Of a DNA stretch of 64,000 nt, positions 47,900 through 64,000 are shown one piece after another (within the stretch, counting starts at the first letter, position 1; each line of letters opens with the position of its first letter). Origin of the DNA: Macrobrachium rosenbergii. Its lineage: Eukaryota > Arthropoda > Malacostraca > Decapoda > Palaemonidae. The translations under genes were made by a program, and so were the position numbers. The notes beneath the pieces were generated by a model that had not been told where the DNA came from, ran no database searches, and was given only the letters and a program-made list of their open reading frames with translations. The DNA is taken from NCBI RefSeq assembly GCF_040412425.1, contig NC_089766.1, forward strand, positions 18,514,274-18,578,273, written 5' to 3'.

Positions 47900-49718
47900 T
47901 GCGATTGACAAGTTCGTGAAATTAAAGGAAACTTCTTCATGGTAATAATTCAGGACAAGAATACTGGTCATTTTTATTCTCTGTAGATGGTCTGTTTCTA
48001 GTTTTCCCTTTTTTTTTTCTCAAATGATTTGAAGTAGCTCTTTGTAAGAGTAATAGATTTTTTTTTACATATATCTTTTATACAGCAGAGTTTGGAGACT
48101 TTGAAAGCGTTTATGGTCTGTTTTCATTGCTTCAATCTATTTTGCGTATGAATCGGATATCCATAATAATCCAACTCACTAATTTTGTACGAAATATACT
48201 GCAACATGGAAATTTAGTGTCTGTTATTGAAATTAATACTTTTCTTTACGACCAGTCACCTAATTAACCAATACTGATAAAGTCTCAAGGTATAAAATGG
48301 TTCCTAGAACAATGAATAGTAGAAATAATTTGAAACAAAATCCAGATATCTCAGATACATTTGATGACTTGCGAAAGTTATTTCTTATGTTGACTGTACT
48401 GAACGTTGTTGAAAATTTTCCACTTTTGATTTGTTTGTATTGTTAGAATATGATGAGTGTCATTATACTTGTGTTTTACATGACCTGCGCTGTTTAATAT
48501 GAGAGTAGAAAAAAGTTGAAATAAATGCGAATAATTACTCAATTTTCATTCAGCCTGTCTATGGACAGACAAGCAACTGACTGGAGTTCTGTCTTCCAAG
48601 AGTTGTCAGATTATAGGATTATAGGACCAAATGACACCTAATGAAAGGCTTTTCATTGTTATAAGTAAACAAATATGATTCCTAACTGACTGAATATTTT
48701 GGAAAAGTGCCCTATCTCTTAAAGTATATTTGTATCGAAAATGTATAAACATTCACCCGATACCCTGAATTTATGCAGTTTTGAGGTTCGAAGGAAAAAT
48801 ACAGTTACAGGATGAAGATGAAATGTTTTACCCTTCATCCAGGTGGAGATTCCTTCAAGCCCTTTGGTGCCTCTGCTAGAAAAAAAGCTTTGGACCTTTT
48901 AGGAGCCTTTTTTCTTCAAGCAAAATTTCTAATGAGATTCTTGTATACGACGATGAGAGGGGAAGAAGAGTAAATGTGCCGAAGATGTCTGTAGACATAA
49001 AGTAAAAAAAAAAAGATTGTAAAGGAGAAGAAAACCAGAAAAAGAAGGTGTGGTAAATGAGGTCTCTTGGAAAAACCTCCATTAAGAGAGATATGAAGGA
49101 CTAAGGGCCTGAGATATCACGGAAAAGGAGAAAACATTTGTTTTAAAGGAAACTGGTTCCTCCCTCTGTCATTGTTATTGTCCTTACTCTGGTGTCCCCA
49201 TCTTCTTGTGGAACAAACGGAAGCAAAGAGCTTGCTATTGAGCTTCACCAAATAAAATGTGCTTTTGTGAAGAAAAGGAAATAATGGGGAAAGAAGAACA
49301 CAACAAGGTTCAAATATTTTTTTAAAATGCAAATTAAAGCTTACCAAGCAAACGAAGGGAAAGTGAGCTTAATGAAGCACAGCCTCTGGTGAAGGAAGTC
49401 CATCCAAGATGACGTCGGAGGGCCAAAATGCATTCTGCAGAGGCTGTCCTGTGACAGTACTTGGAGTTGGGGGGCGAGGGGTGGTTCTGGTGAGGGAGGG
49501 TTCTGGTGAGGTTGAACTGAGAAGGTACAAGGACAGGTGTGAAGTATTGGGAGGCCTCTTGTGTGGATGTGTTTCATCCCTGGTTGATTACTCAGGGTTG
49601 GCTGTACCAATGCTGGAAGCTTCCTTTCAACCGCAGTAACTCAGTTTGTGAGGAAGAAATTTTCTGGTGTTAACATTAACGCTCATAAATAAATCGAGAC
49701 TGATTGTGCATCGAAGTC

Positions 49719-49721
<3 letters not shown>
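47897..49721. other. Unassigned intergenic sequence
   Basis: No supported gene; frames near 49341-49639 are uncharacterised and overlap on both strands. Confidence 0.5.

Positions 49722-49785
<64 letters not shown>
49722..49785. repeat. (AG)n microsatellite
   Basis: Perfect dinucleotide run. Confidence 0.98.
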
Positions 49786-49788
<3 letters not shown>

Positions 49789-50011
49789 TATGCCCTAACA
49801 TTTAAAAGAAATTTGAAATGGCCTCATAAAACTTAATTCAGGGCTTCAGGAAGATTATAAGCTATAAATCTGCCCAACCTAAATTTAAAAATCTTTTGTT
49901 TTCTATTTCTGTGAATCTAAAATATTTAGTCACATTCAAATACATAATGATTTTATTATCATTATTATCATTATTACATGCTGAAAATTAGACAGCTTTA
50001 GGCGTTTCTCT

Positions 50012-50015
<4 letters not shown>

Positions 50016-50074
<59 letters not shown>
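50016..50074. repeat. (AG)n microsatellite
   Basis: Perfect dinucleotide run. Confidence 0.98.
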
Positions 50075-50075
<1 letters not shown>

Positions 50076-51015
50076 CCGGCTCTCGGGGTTTGTGTGAGGG
50101 GAGTCGGTTTCAAGGAGTGAGGGGAAAAAGAAGGAAAGTTCTCTCATTATATTTCCATCTTACTTTATGTTCATTCGTAGAAGCTTCTGTTAATAATACA
50201 GAACTTGCATAATCATCATTTTCTAGAATGTACAAGAAAATAAGAAAAGTTGTCAAAATCATTAAGAAATGGAAATGTAATTTACAAAACGATAAAGTAT
50301 GGAATAAAAATCAACTTTTTTCTTCAATCAACGTCATATCAACACATGCTGTGTCCGTATGCGTCCTATGTAATGAGAGCTTTGACATTATGCCGCCTGT
50401 TACCGAATGGAGTAATGTGAGGAGACGATAGATTATTAGTTGGAAACAAAGATTTTCCACCTGGAATAAATAGTGCCTCGTGAATCGGAAGGTTCTGCCT
50501 CAAGTTCTGTGGTGATTAGGGTGGGAGTTTGGGAGAGGAGGAGATTGTCTGAATGGAATCATTAAAGCTGAACTCCTTGCAAAAGGAAAAAATAACAGAA
50601 ATTAATATCTCCTATGATTATTCTGGCATCTGCCAACCCATGAAAACATTAAATAAAAAGTATGGATTTAGGATTACACTTGAAACCATTAGGTCATATT
50701 ACTCTACAAATAGTCCGCCTCACTGGTAAAAGACTCCTCTTTGCTTGAAAGGAGAAAAAGACTTATGTAATGTAATTTGTAGTCATGATTTATCAATAGG
50801 CGTGAAAAGGGATTGGTATATGTTCGGTTCGTATTGAAGAAGGAACAAAAATTCCTTCAGAGGAAGATGGCTAAGAGGTGAATGCATTGCAATAAAAAAC
50901 TACAATAAAATAAGAGTTGTAAAAAGGCTCCTGACTTGAAGTACAAGTTATGAGGAAATCCATTTTTTGCTTCTTAGTCATAAGTACAATAATACTAGAC
51001 TTTGAATGTGAGTGT
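50075..51015. other. Unassigned intergenic sequence
   Basis: Nothing recognised. Confidence 0.5.
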
Positions 51016-51030
51016 ACACCACACACACAT

Positions 51031-51115
<85 letters not shown>
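51016..51115. repeat. (AC)n-(AG)n compound microsatellite
   Basis: AC run (51016-51046) passes directly into AG. Confidence 0.97.
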
Positions 51116-51118
<3 letters not shown>

Positions 51119-52276
51119 TCCATCATCCAGCAGAATGCAGAAGTACAGAGAAGTGTAACCACAAAGAACTCTTTCAAAATTTCCCAGACATATTCTAAAA
51201 TCCCCAAAACGAAACGAAGCATTCATTATCAGTACCACTGTTAGGAAACAGGAGCAGATGTGCGAATGGATTCAGTTTTAGTCCAGGATATCAAAGACAA
51301 AATCTGACCTCTTTATTTCACTTGAAAGATCTGCCCTGACGAACTAAACCTCAGAGGTCTTCACCTGTCTTTTAAACCACTTCTCAAGGGCTCAAGCTGC
51401 GCTCTGAGGATCTGATGATATTAATGGCCAAAACACAGCCAATTCATTAGACGTATGCCAAGGAAACAGAAAATGTAGTTTGGGATCTATTACGCTAAAT
51501 ACAACCAAACAGTCATTCAGAAGAAAACGAGAAATAAGGAGACCGAAAAGAAAAAGATATCTCCCTTTCAGAAATTCTGATTTGCCTCTTCTTTATCACG
51601 AGATTCTCTACGACCTGTGTCTTTACTCCTATGTCCTGGTTAAGTTTCGATGCATTTACGTCTTTAATTTTATTCAGGAAACAAAACTTCGTTAGTTTCT
51701 AACCATTATAATGTTTTCTGAACCCGATTGTGCAAAGGAATCATTGCCTGTTTCAAAATTACCAAGTTAACAGGTAAACATTACTGATCTTCTGTTGTCG
51801 GTGAAGAAGCTTCGTTTTTTCCAAAAGAAACGAGGACTGCTTGTAGAGAAATGATTCTTAAATTATTATTATCATTATCTTCTGAAATACTGCTTTCAAC
51901 ATATCTCCCGTCTTCTCTGTATTCTTAATATAACCGGAAGAGGTCTGTTATCTTTTCGAATTCAGTTCCCTCGGAAACTTTCTGCAACATTTTCTCTCTA
52001 AAGTGGAAAAGTTTCCCGGAAACTTTGGAAATGGATGCGTCAGGACGAACCAGATGGGGCGGGAATCGCTGACAACCAGTTCATTCAGGCAGTTTGTGAA
52101 GCTTCTTAGTCGAATTCAGGGTGAGTAAAATGATTCCTCTCCTTCCCTGTCTCTCCCTTTTCTCATATCAGTTATTGCGGCAGATGGATTTCAGCAAAAC
52201 GGTGTTTTCTCAAAAACACAAATAGGAGGCTTTCCTTAAAAAAATGTGTTGACTGATACATAAACTGTTCAAAGAC

Positions 52277-52280
<4 letters not shown>
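51116..52280. other. Unassigned intergenic sequence
   Basis: Nothing recognised. Confidence 0.5.
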
Positions 52281-52349
<69 letters not shown>

Positions 52350-52430
52350 TAAAATAAAAGGTAGAACTTAATGGGAATGAACATAGCACTTTGCGGATAT
52401 GAAGGACCGTTACTTTGTATTACAGAAGGG

Positions 52431-52501
<71 letters not shown>
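52281..52501. repeat. Paired (CT)n and (AG)n arrays in inverted orientation
   Basis: (CT)n 52281-52346 and (AG)n 52435-52501 are separated by 88 bp, the same geometry as at 30.5 kb. Confidence 0.9.
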
Positions 52502-55828
<3,327 letters not shown>

Positions 55829-56000
55829 ATAAGAATAAAGTAATATACTAGCACTATAAACAAAAAGCAGTATTTGTGATATAGTGGTGTTAAATGACAT
55901 CGCTTTACTTCAAGAATTTCCAGCTTCTCGACCTCAGGCAGTCCGAGAAAAACGTTTTGATGCGAAATAAAACAGTTGTTTGTCATGTCACGGAAGATGA
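55829..56000. repeat. Left arm of a large inverted duplication, ending at the gap
   Basis: The reverse complement matches 63828-64000 at roughly 95%, e.g. GTGACATGACAAACAACTG and TGGAAATTCTTGAAGTAAAG. The arm is cut by the N run on its right. Confidence 0.92.
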
Positions 56001-56500
56001 NNNNNNNNNNNNNNNNNNNNNNNNNNNNNNNNNNNNNNNNNNNNNNNNNNNNNNNNNNNNNNNNNNNNNNNNNNNNNNNNNNNNNNNNNNNNNNNNNNNN
56101 NNNNNNNNNNNNNNNNNNNNNNNNNNNNNNNNNNNNNNNNNNNNNNNNNNNNNNNNNNNNNNNNNNNNNNNNNNNNNNNNNNNNNNNNNNNNNNNNNNNN
56201 NNNNNNNNNNNNNNNNNNNNNNNNNNNNNNNNNNNNNNNNNNNNNNNNNNNNNNNNNNNNNNNNNNNNNNNNNNNNNNNNNNNNNNNNNNNNNNNNNNNN
56301 NNNNNNNNNNNNNNNNNNNNNNNNNNNNNNNNNNNNNNNNNNNNNNNNNNNNNNNNNNNNNNNNNNNNNNNNNNNNNNNNNNNNNNNNNNNNNNNNNNNN
56401 NNNNNNNNNNNNNNNNNNNNNNNNNNNNNNNNNNNNNNNNNNNNNNNNNNNNNNNNNNNNNNNNNNNNNNNNNNNNNNNNNNNNNNNNNNNNNNNNNNNN
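56001..56500. other. Assembly gap (500 N)
   Basis: Exactly 500 N, a conventional placeholder; the true size is unknown. Frames spanning it are meaningless. Confidence 1.
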
Positions 56501-58123
<1,623 letters not shown>

Positions 58124-58320
58124 GTATAAAGTGAATGTTTGTATGTCAGTTTGTATCTTTGTGCACTATAGAAATCTGAACCGCTTGGCCAAACTGCAAA
58201 AAATTTGGCAAGTGGTCATCATTTGGTCCAACTTAGATAATAGGGTAGGTTTCAAACCTGTGCTATATATATCTCTAGTGTGTATGTGTGTATCCTGAGC
58301 AGTAACTCACCTTATTTTGG

Positions 58321-59108
<788 letters not shown>

Positions 59109-59145
<37 letters not shown>
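59109..59145. repeat. (CT)n microsatellite
   Basis: Perfect dinucleotide run. Confidence 0.97.
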
Positions 59146-59149
<4 letters not shown>

Positions 59150-59355
59150 GGAAATATGTTTGGAAAGGGGATCTGTTGCTGGAAATATGTGCGTGGTTTC
59201 CTTAAAGGAATTTTCATGAGTTTATACACTTGCGGAAGAGAAAATGGCGAGGAAAAGAGTCTGGACTAAATGTTCTGAGAAGATGAAGGAATAACTGATA
59301 GTTGTGATGGTGAGAAGAGGAGTGGCTTAGGGCTTCCCTCCATTATTCCTTTAAA

Positions 59356-59357
<2 letters not shown>

Positions 59358-59418
<61 letters not shown>
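59358..59418. repeat. (ATT)n microsatellite
   Basis: About 20 units; no LINE 3' boundary visible beside it. Confidence 0.97.
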
Positions 59419-60214
59419 GAAAAGAAGAAGAAGAGGAGGAAGAAGGATAGAAGTTATTAAAGAAAACATTATCCTTGAATTACTATTATTATTGGTCAGA
59501 CCAAGGAAATTTGTCCCTTAGCAAGTCCAGCAGATGAACTACCGGAGCGGCACATTGCCTAAATGGAGTCGACATGATTCCTAAGCCTAACGTTAGATGT
59601 ATCGCTTCCGGTAGCTCGTTGGCCATATTTCTTCAAACGTTGCTGGAATTCGCTGTCTCTCTCTTCGTGAAGGAATAACTCTCTCATCAACATTACTTCC
59701 ATAACAAGGAATCTACTCCTTCAGCATAGAAGAGAATAAACTTCACTGCAGTAGAGGTCACGTCTTTCATGCTCTTTCTAAAATGTTTTGAGAAAAGAAA
59801 TATTATTCACAGGAAAAATCGGAACTCATTCCCTGTGGTTTTTGTTGACCTTCTTCGCTACTGAGGCTTCTATGACAGCGGTCCAGTCGTCAGAGGCTGC
59901 CGACTCATCTTATTTGCTTTTGCTTTTTCTTTTTCTTCTTCTTCTCCCTCTTCCTCTTCTTCTTCTTGAGACTACATCGGGTCGCTGGACACAACGATGT
60001 CTCTGCTTGCTATCCTGTTGCATGTTTTGTTATGCGGATATTGGTTCGCTTTTCAGCTCTATACTGCTTTTGTGTCTTTTTGAAGCATTTAAAAGCAGTC
60101 TAGAAAAGCTCTTTGTTTTAAAATAGTGCGATTAGCCAGCTGCTCTTTTGTTCATTTTATTTTTCCCCATCAGAAATTTGCGCTGAAATGCAGTGCCTAC
60201 AGATGAAGCTCTCG
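59419..60214. other. Unassigned intergenic sequence
   Basis: The 112-codon frame at 59788 is Leu-rich because of a CTT/TTC-rich tract and is not credible as a gene. Confidence 0.5.
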
Positions 60215-60226
60215 TTTGTGTGTGTT

Positions 60227-60307
<81 letters not shown>
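60215..60307. repeat. (GT)n-(AG)n compound microsatellite
   Basis: GT run followed directly by AG. Confidence 0.97.
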
Positions 60308-60309
<2 letters not shown>

Positions 60310-60432
60310 GTCCGAATTCAAACTCTTCCCCTATTAGAAAACTGCTTCTCTCTAAAAGCAAGATGACTTGAACGGAAGATACTGTCAGTTGGGAAGTCTG
60401 TCTTTGGTTCCGGTATCATTTGCGATGACTTC

Positions 60433-60435
<3 letters not shown>

Positions 60436-60501
<66 letters not shown>
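60436..60501. repeat. (AAT)n microsatellite
   Basis: About 22 units. Confidence 0.97.
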
Positions 60502-61827
60502 GGGAAAACATTGTTTTGCTTCCGATGTCCCTTTAGAATATTTGGATAAAAATCGCTGTTCATATGAGTAAACAATTGTCTTTGATGTTTAAGTACCTAA
60601 ACGTTTGGAAATTGGCACGGTGATACCTTTTGATACTTTCTCCGGAAGGAAAAATATTGCTTAATTACCAATATAATCCTGGCTTTGATATTCATGCAAG
60701 AATACTGCAATGAAAAGTTTCCTCTCAGAAAGTAAAGATGGCTTAATTGGTGTAATCAGTCTTCACAGAAAAGTGTAATGATATCACGGCAATTCTGAAA
60801 CGATAAAGTTTATCGTGCGATTTTTCCTGGCAATGGTAAATGTTGACTCTGACCAAATAACCCAAGTTTTCGCTTATTTCTTTGATGTCTTTTTTCTTTC
60901 TTTCTTAAGAATTGAGATTTTTTTGTTTACTTGTCCAAATTAATTAGGTTCCGTTTTCTACTTTCAGCTGTTGGCGTTCCCGCTTAGTGAAGCTCTTTTG
61001 ACAGCACTTCCGGCATTCAGATTTTTTACCTTTCTTTACTTGGAGTTACGTAATCTTTCTAATTAGCGTGTTCATTCTTCTATTATTAAGGATTACTTAT
61101 AAAGCACGCTTTAGCAAGACAGTGAAACCAAGGTATAAGTATCATTGGCGTGCTGGCTCAATCACAACAAATATTAACGGTGATGATGATAACAGTAATG
61201 TGGTACAAGACAGTACAGAGCGATACCCCTAAAAGCGTTACATTATTTTCTTTCCTAACACCCGAATGAGGGGTTTACCCTGGAGGTCAACACCACCAAC
61301 TAAGTGTTGTTTTCTGGAGCAAATGACTTTGCTGCTGTTTCTCATCACGTAGAATAATTTCAGGGGAATATTTTTGATGGCTAAATGACATCTCAGCTGG
61401 GGTCCGCTTCCTCTTCCGCCAACGTTGCTGGAATCCCCAGTTCAGCCGAGTCCAGTCTTTTTTTGTTTGCTTTGTGGGCCACCCCGCCTTGACAACAGAC
61501 CGAAGATACGGTTTAAAACGTTGGTGCCCTTAGAAAACCTCTACAAAGATTCTCAACCACTAAACGACAACGCTACAATAATTCTCTACCACTCGAGAGC
61601 GACGCTGACATCCTGAAACTCTACCAGAATAAAACATGACTCTAATTTTTCAGAACTATTGCCTTTCTCCTTATCCAGATTATGCACATCGGCACACTCT
61701 TAGCAGATATCAGCCCTGAAGAAAAGAGAATAGTGAGAACAATTGAAAAGACTTAATAAAGAATCAGTTCTACTGATGCTCCCATCTGTTTAATAGAACA
61801 TGATTGAAAGAAGGTCTACTCCCTTCA

Positions 61828-61828
<1 letters not shown>
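60502..61828. other. Unassigned intergenic sequence
   Basis: No supported gene. Confidence 0.5.
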
Positions 61829-61894
<66 letters not shown>

Positions 61895-62830
61895 AAGATG
61901 AACCCTATTCATATGGAACAAGCCCACAGAGCTCATTGACTTGAAATTCAAGCTTCCAAAGAATAAATGGAAAAACAGTAAGAAGAAATCTCACTTATTA
62001 AAAAAGAACAAAGAAATTAATAGATTAATAAAAAGATAAAAATATATTAAAGTGCAAGGAGAATAGTATTAGGGTAATAATGCATTGTATCTTCGATTGA
62101 GCTTTTGAAGTTCCAGCTGCACGACATCCTCACAGAGGCTGTTTCACGCCTAGAATAGTTAAAGCTTCAGACTCTTTCAGCAGAGTCCCATCAACTTGGA
62201 GGGGTGGATGAAGTGGAAAGTCTGTGTGAGATCTGCTAATCAGCAGTGTTTTCGCTTTACTGGAGTTCAGCCTCTTACCCCACCGACTACAACTTTCACT
62301 AATCCGCTCCACGTCACGATTGAGACTAAGGGCAGCTTCAGTTCTGATAAGTGGAGACTTTACTACACCTACAAGTGCTGCATAATCACCAGACTGAACG
62401 TTCTTGTTTTCCAGGCCAACAACACTAAAAATACACTAAAAATAACAGTGGACCAAGAACACCACCCTGTGGAACTCCAGACACAATAGGTCTTGGTTCG
62501 CTAAAGATCCCATCAACAGCAACTCGTTGCTGCCTATCTGTAAGGAATCTTGAAGTAAACCTAAAGCATATCCACCCACTCCAAGATTCTGAAGTTTATA
62601 TATAAATAAGTGCCTTGTGATCTACTAAATCGAAAGCAGCACTAAAATCTATTTGAAATACTCTACACTCAAAACCCTTACCAATGGTCTCTTGCGCCTG
62701 TTGTTTGAGGTGTCTACGAGTGACATGACTGTTGGCGTAGACTATATCATGCACCAGCCGGTAAATAATGAAGATTTAGGTAGTCAAGCTGTTACTCACT
62801 CACAGAGAAATGGAGTTGCTTTAGCCATAA
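61829..62830 (-). mobile_element. AAT-tailed LINE fragment: RT and 3' end
   Basis: On the minus strand an RT segment at ~62700-62560 reads CRVFQIDFSAAFDLVDHKAL (motif A). A post-RT block at 62312-62130 follows, containing VDGTLLKESEALTILGV. The 3' UTR shared with 18.0-18.2 kb comes next, then the boundary GTTCCATATGAATAGGG and an (AAT)n tail (61829-61891). The RT frame is broken several times. The uninterrupted TTA at 62069-62071 is the empty site for the MITE found at 18.2 kb. Confidence 0.78.
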
Positions 62831-63460
62831 CTTAAATGTGGGAACGATGAACTGGATATAAAGCTGGAATGTAGACTCGAATTATATGAATAAAAGAATA
62901 CTTGATATTTATGAACCTTGATTAATCTTAGTGTTTCCTTGGAATTCAAGTTTTTTTTTTCACAGCACAAACAGATTATGTGAAATGCCGCCAAAGAACT
63001 GGATATTGTTCTTAAGGCTTTCAGTGTTGCAGAGGCGATGGTGTCATTAGTACCCATGCTGTAGGTCATTTGGCCTCCCGTTATGAGAACACTGGCCTCA
63101 GATGTGGCTGGCAGTAGCTTCCTGAAATCTCCGTCTTTGTTACTGTATGTCCAGGAATGTCCTTAAGTTTGGATGTTTCCGGATGCTCTGCTTCTGTATG
63201 AACTTCTGCTCTCAAACTCCAAGAGTCAGCATCCACATTCTGCTGAGGTGGAACTTTTCACAGCCCGCTACTATGCTGTTCTACTCCCTTAACTTTACAG
63301 CTGACAGGATTAGTGGCGCTGATTTTTTAAAACCTACAGCGTCGTTCTCTATGTGTATTTGCCCATTTGGTGATGTACCTTCATTCATTCATACATGGTT
63401 TATTTATATTCCTCTTCATTCAGACTCTCCACTTCTTTCGCTTCTGGGTTTCCTTTTGTG
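62831..63460 (-). mobile_element. Possible further LINE coding remains
   Basis: The minus strand near 63080-63000 reads SVLITGGQMTYSMGTNDTIA, reminiscent of the SGNH/esterase-like segments in some LINE ORFs. It lies upstream of the RT fragment on the same strand. Support is thin. Confidence 0.25.
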
Positions 63461-63827
63461 AAGACTTCTGTGGGAGTGAGTGACCATTTAGTTTTGTTCC
63501 ATATCTTATTATTGTATATTTATAAGAATTATTTAGATTTTGTTGACGAGACGTTTGAGTGAGCAGAATCATTTTTCCCTCAGAGAAAGCGAAGAATAAT
63601 TTCCCGATGCTCCTAAAAAAGTCAACAAGAGCTAGAATTCCCAGAAGACTTGAATGATGAAACCCTCACCTAAATCATCTTAATTACCACATCATCAAGA
63701 AAGAAGGAAGCCGTCCCAGGGAATAGTAATTAGATTCTGGTTAAGCTAATTTACAGTGTCCCATTTCCACTCCTATTCTTCTTAATAAACCTGAATAATG
63801 AAGTAGAATCTGAACAAATCTTCTCTT

Positions 63828-64000
63828 ACCTTCTGTGACATGACAAACAACTGTTTTATTTCGCATAAAAGGTTTTTCTCGGACTGCCTGAGGTCAAGAA
63901 GCTGGAAATTCTTGAAGTAAAGCGATGTCATTTAACACCACTATATCACAAATACTGCTTTTTGTTTATAATGCTAGTATATTACTTTATTCTTATTTTG
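63828..64000. repeat. Right arm of the large inverted duplication
   Basis: Inverse of 55829-56000; the match runs to the window edge, so the arm probably continues beyond it. Just left (63797-63822) sequence matches 55326-55350 in direct orientation. Confidence 0.92.

Noticed and set aside
59788..60126. 112-codon Leu-rich frame that looks like a membrane protein
   Set aside because: The hydrophobic part is a CTT/TTC-rich low-complexity tract; no family motif or splice context.

Overview
This window is eukaryotic, intergenic and dominated by repeats. Long (CT/AG)n, (AT)n and (ATT)n microsatellites occur every 1-2 kb. There is a short CCTAA (arthropod-type TTAGG) telomere-like tract, several kinds of degraded retroelement, and very little candidate coding sequence. 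This pattern fits a decapod crustacean, probably a shrimp; the group is inferred from repeat style, not from a diagnostic gene. There are no prokaryotic operons or CRISPR arrays, and I see no convincing complete host gene. A 500-base run of N (56001-56500) marks a scaffold gap.

Layout. 1-560: compound CT satellite. 848-989: 3' end of a LINE with an (AAT)n tail. 1.87-6.4 kb: a frameshifted BEL/Pao LTR retrotransposon (Gag zinc knuckles, aspartic protease, RT, RNase H, integrase) followed by a putative 3' LTR. 7.7 kb: CCTAA tract. 8.8-9.3, 14.1-14.35 and 15.8-16.15 kb: local tandem repeats. 11.3-13.13 kb: badly decayed LINE (minus strand). 18.02-18.99 kb: LINE 3' region (minus) interrupted by a 170-bp PIF/Harbinger-like MITE. 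21.59-25.92 kb: a two-ORF LINE (minus) whose ORF1 carries CCCH zinc fingers. 31.66-33.22 kb: four short minus-strand segments with good splice signals, the only plausible host-gene exons. 36.92-37.25 kb: a hairpin-rich short element. 39.66-41.19 kb: two Penelope-like element copies in inverted, head-to-head arrangement with GIY-YIG endonuclease remains and hammerhead-like motifs. 45.81-46.09 kb: a tRNA-derived SINE with readable A and B boxes. 61.83-62.83 kb: another LINE fragment (minus). 55.83-56.0 and 63.83-64.0 kb: near-identical sequences in inverted orientation, one next to the gap.

A second short interspersed family (about 180-330 bp, ending in a conserved TGCACC...GGTGCA hairpin) has four copies, all in the same orientation. 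The (AAT)n arrays at 0.9, 26.4 and 61.8 kb are the tails of one LINE family, so part of the microsatellite load comes from retroposition.

Most open frames here are microsatellite artefacts (SLSLSL, RERERE, IYIYIY) or chance frames. I found no clearly new biological system. The most rewarding items are the palindromic Penelope pair with ribozyme-like ends, the MITE with its empty-site paralogue in the same window, the hairpin-ended short repeat family, and the unassigned spliced exons.
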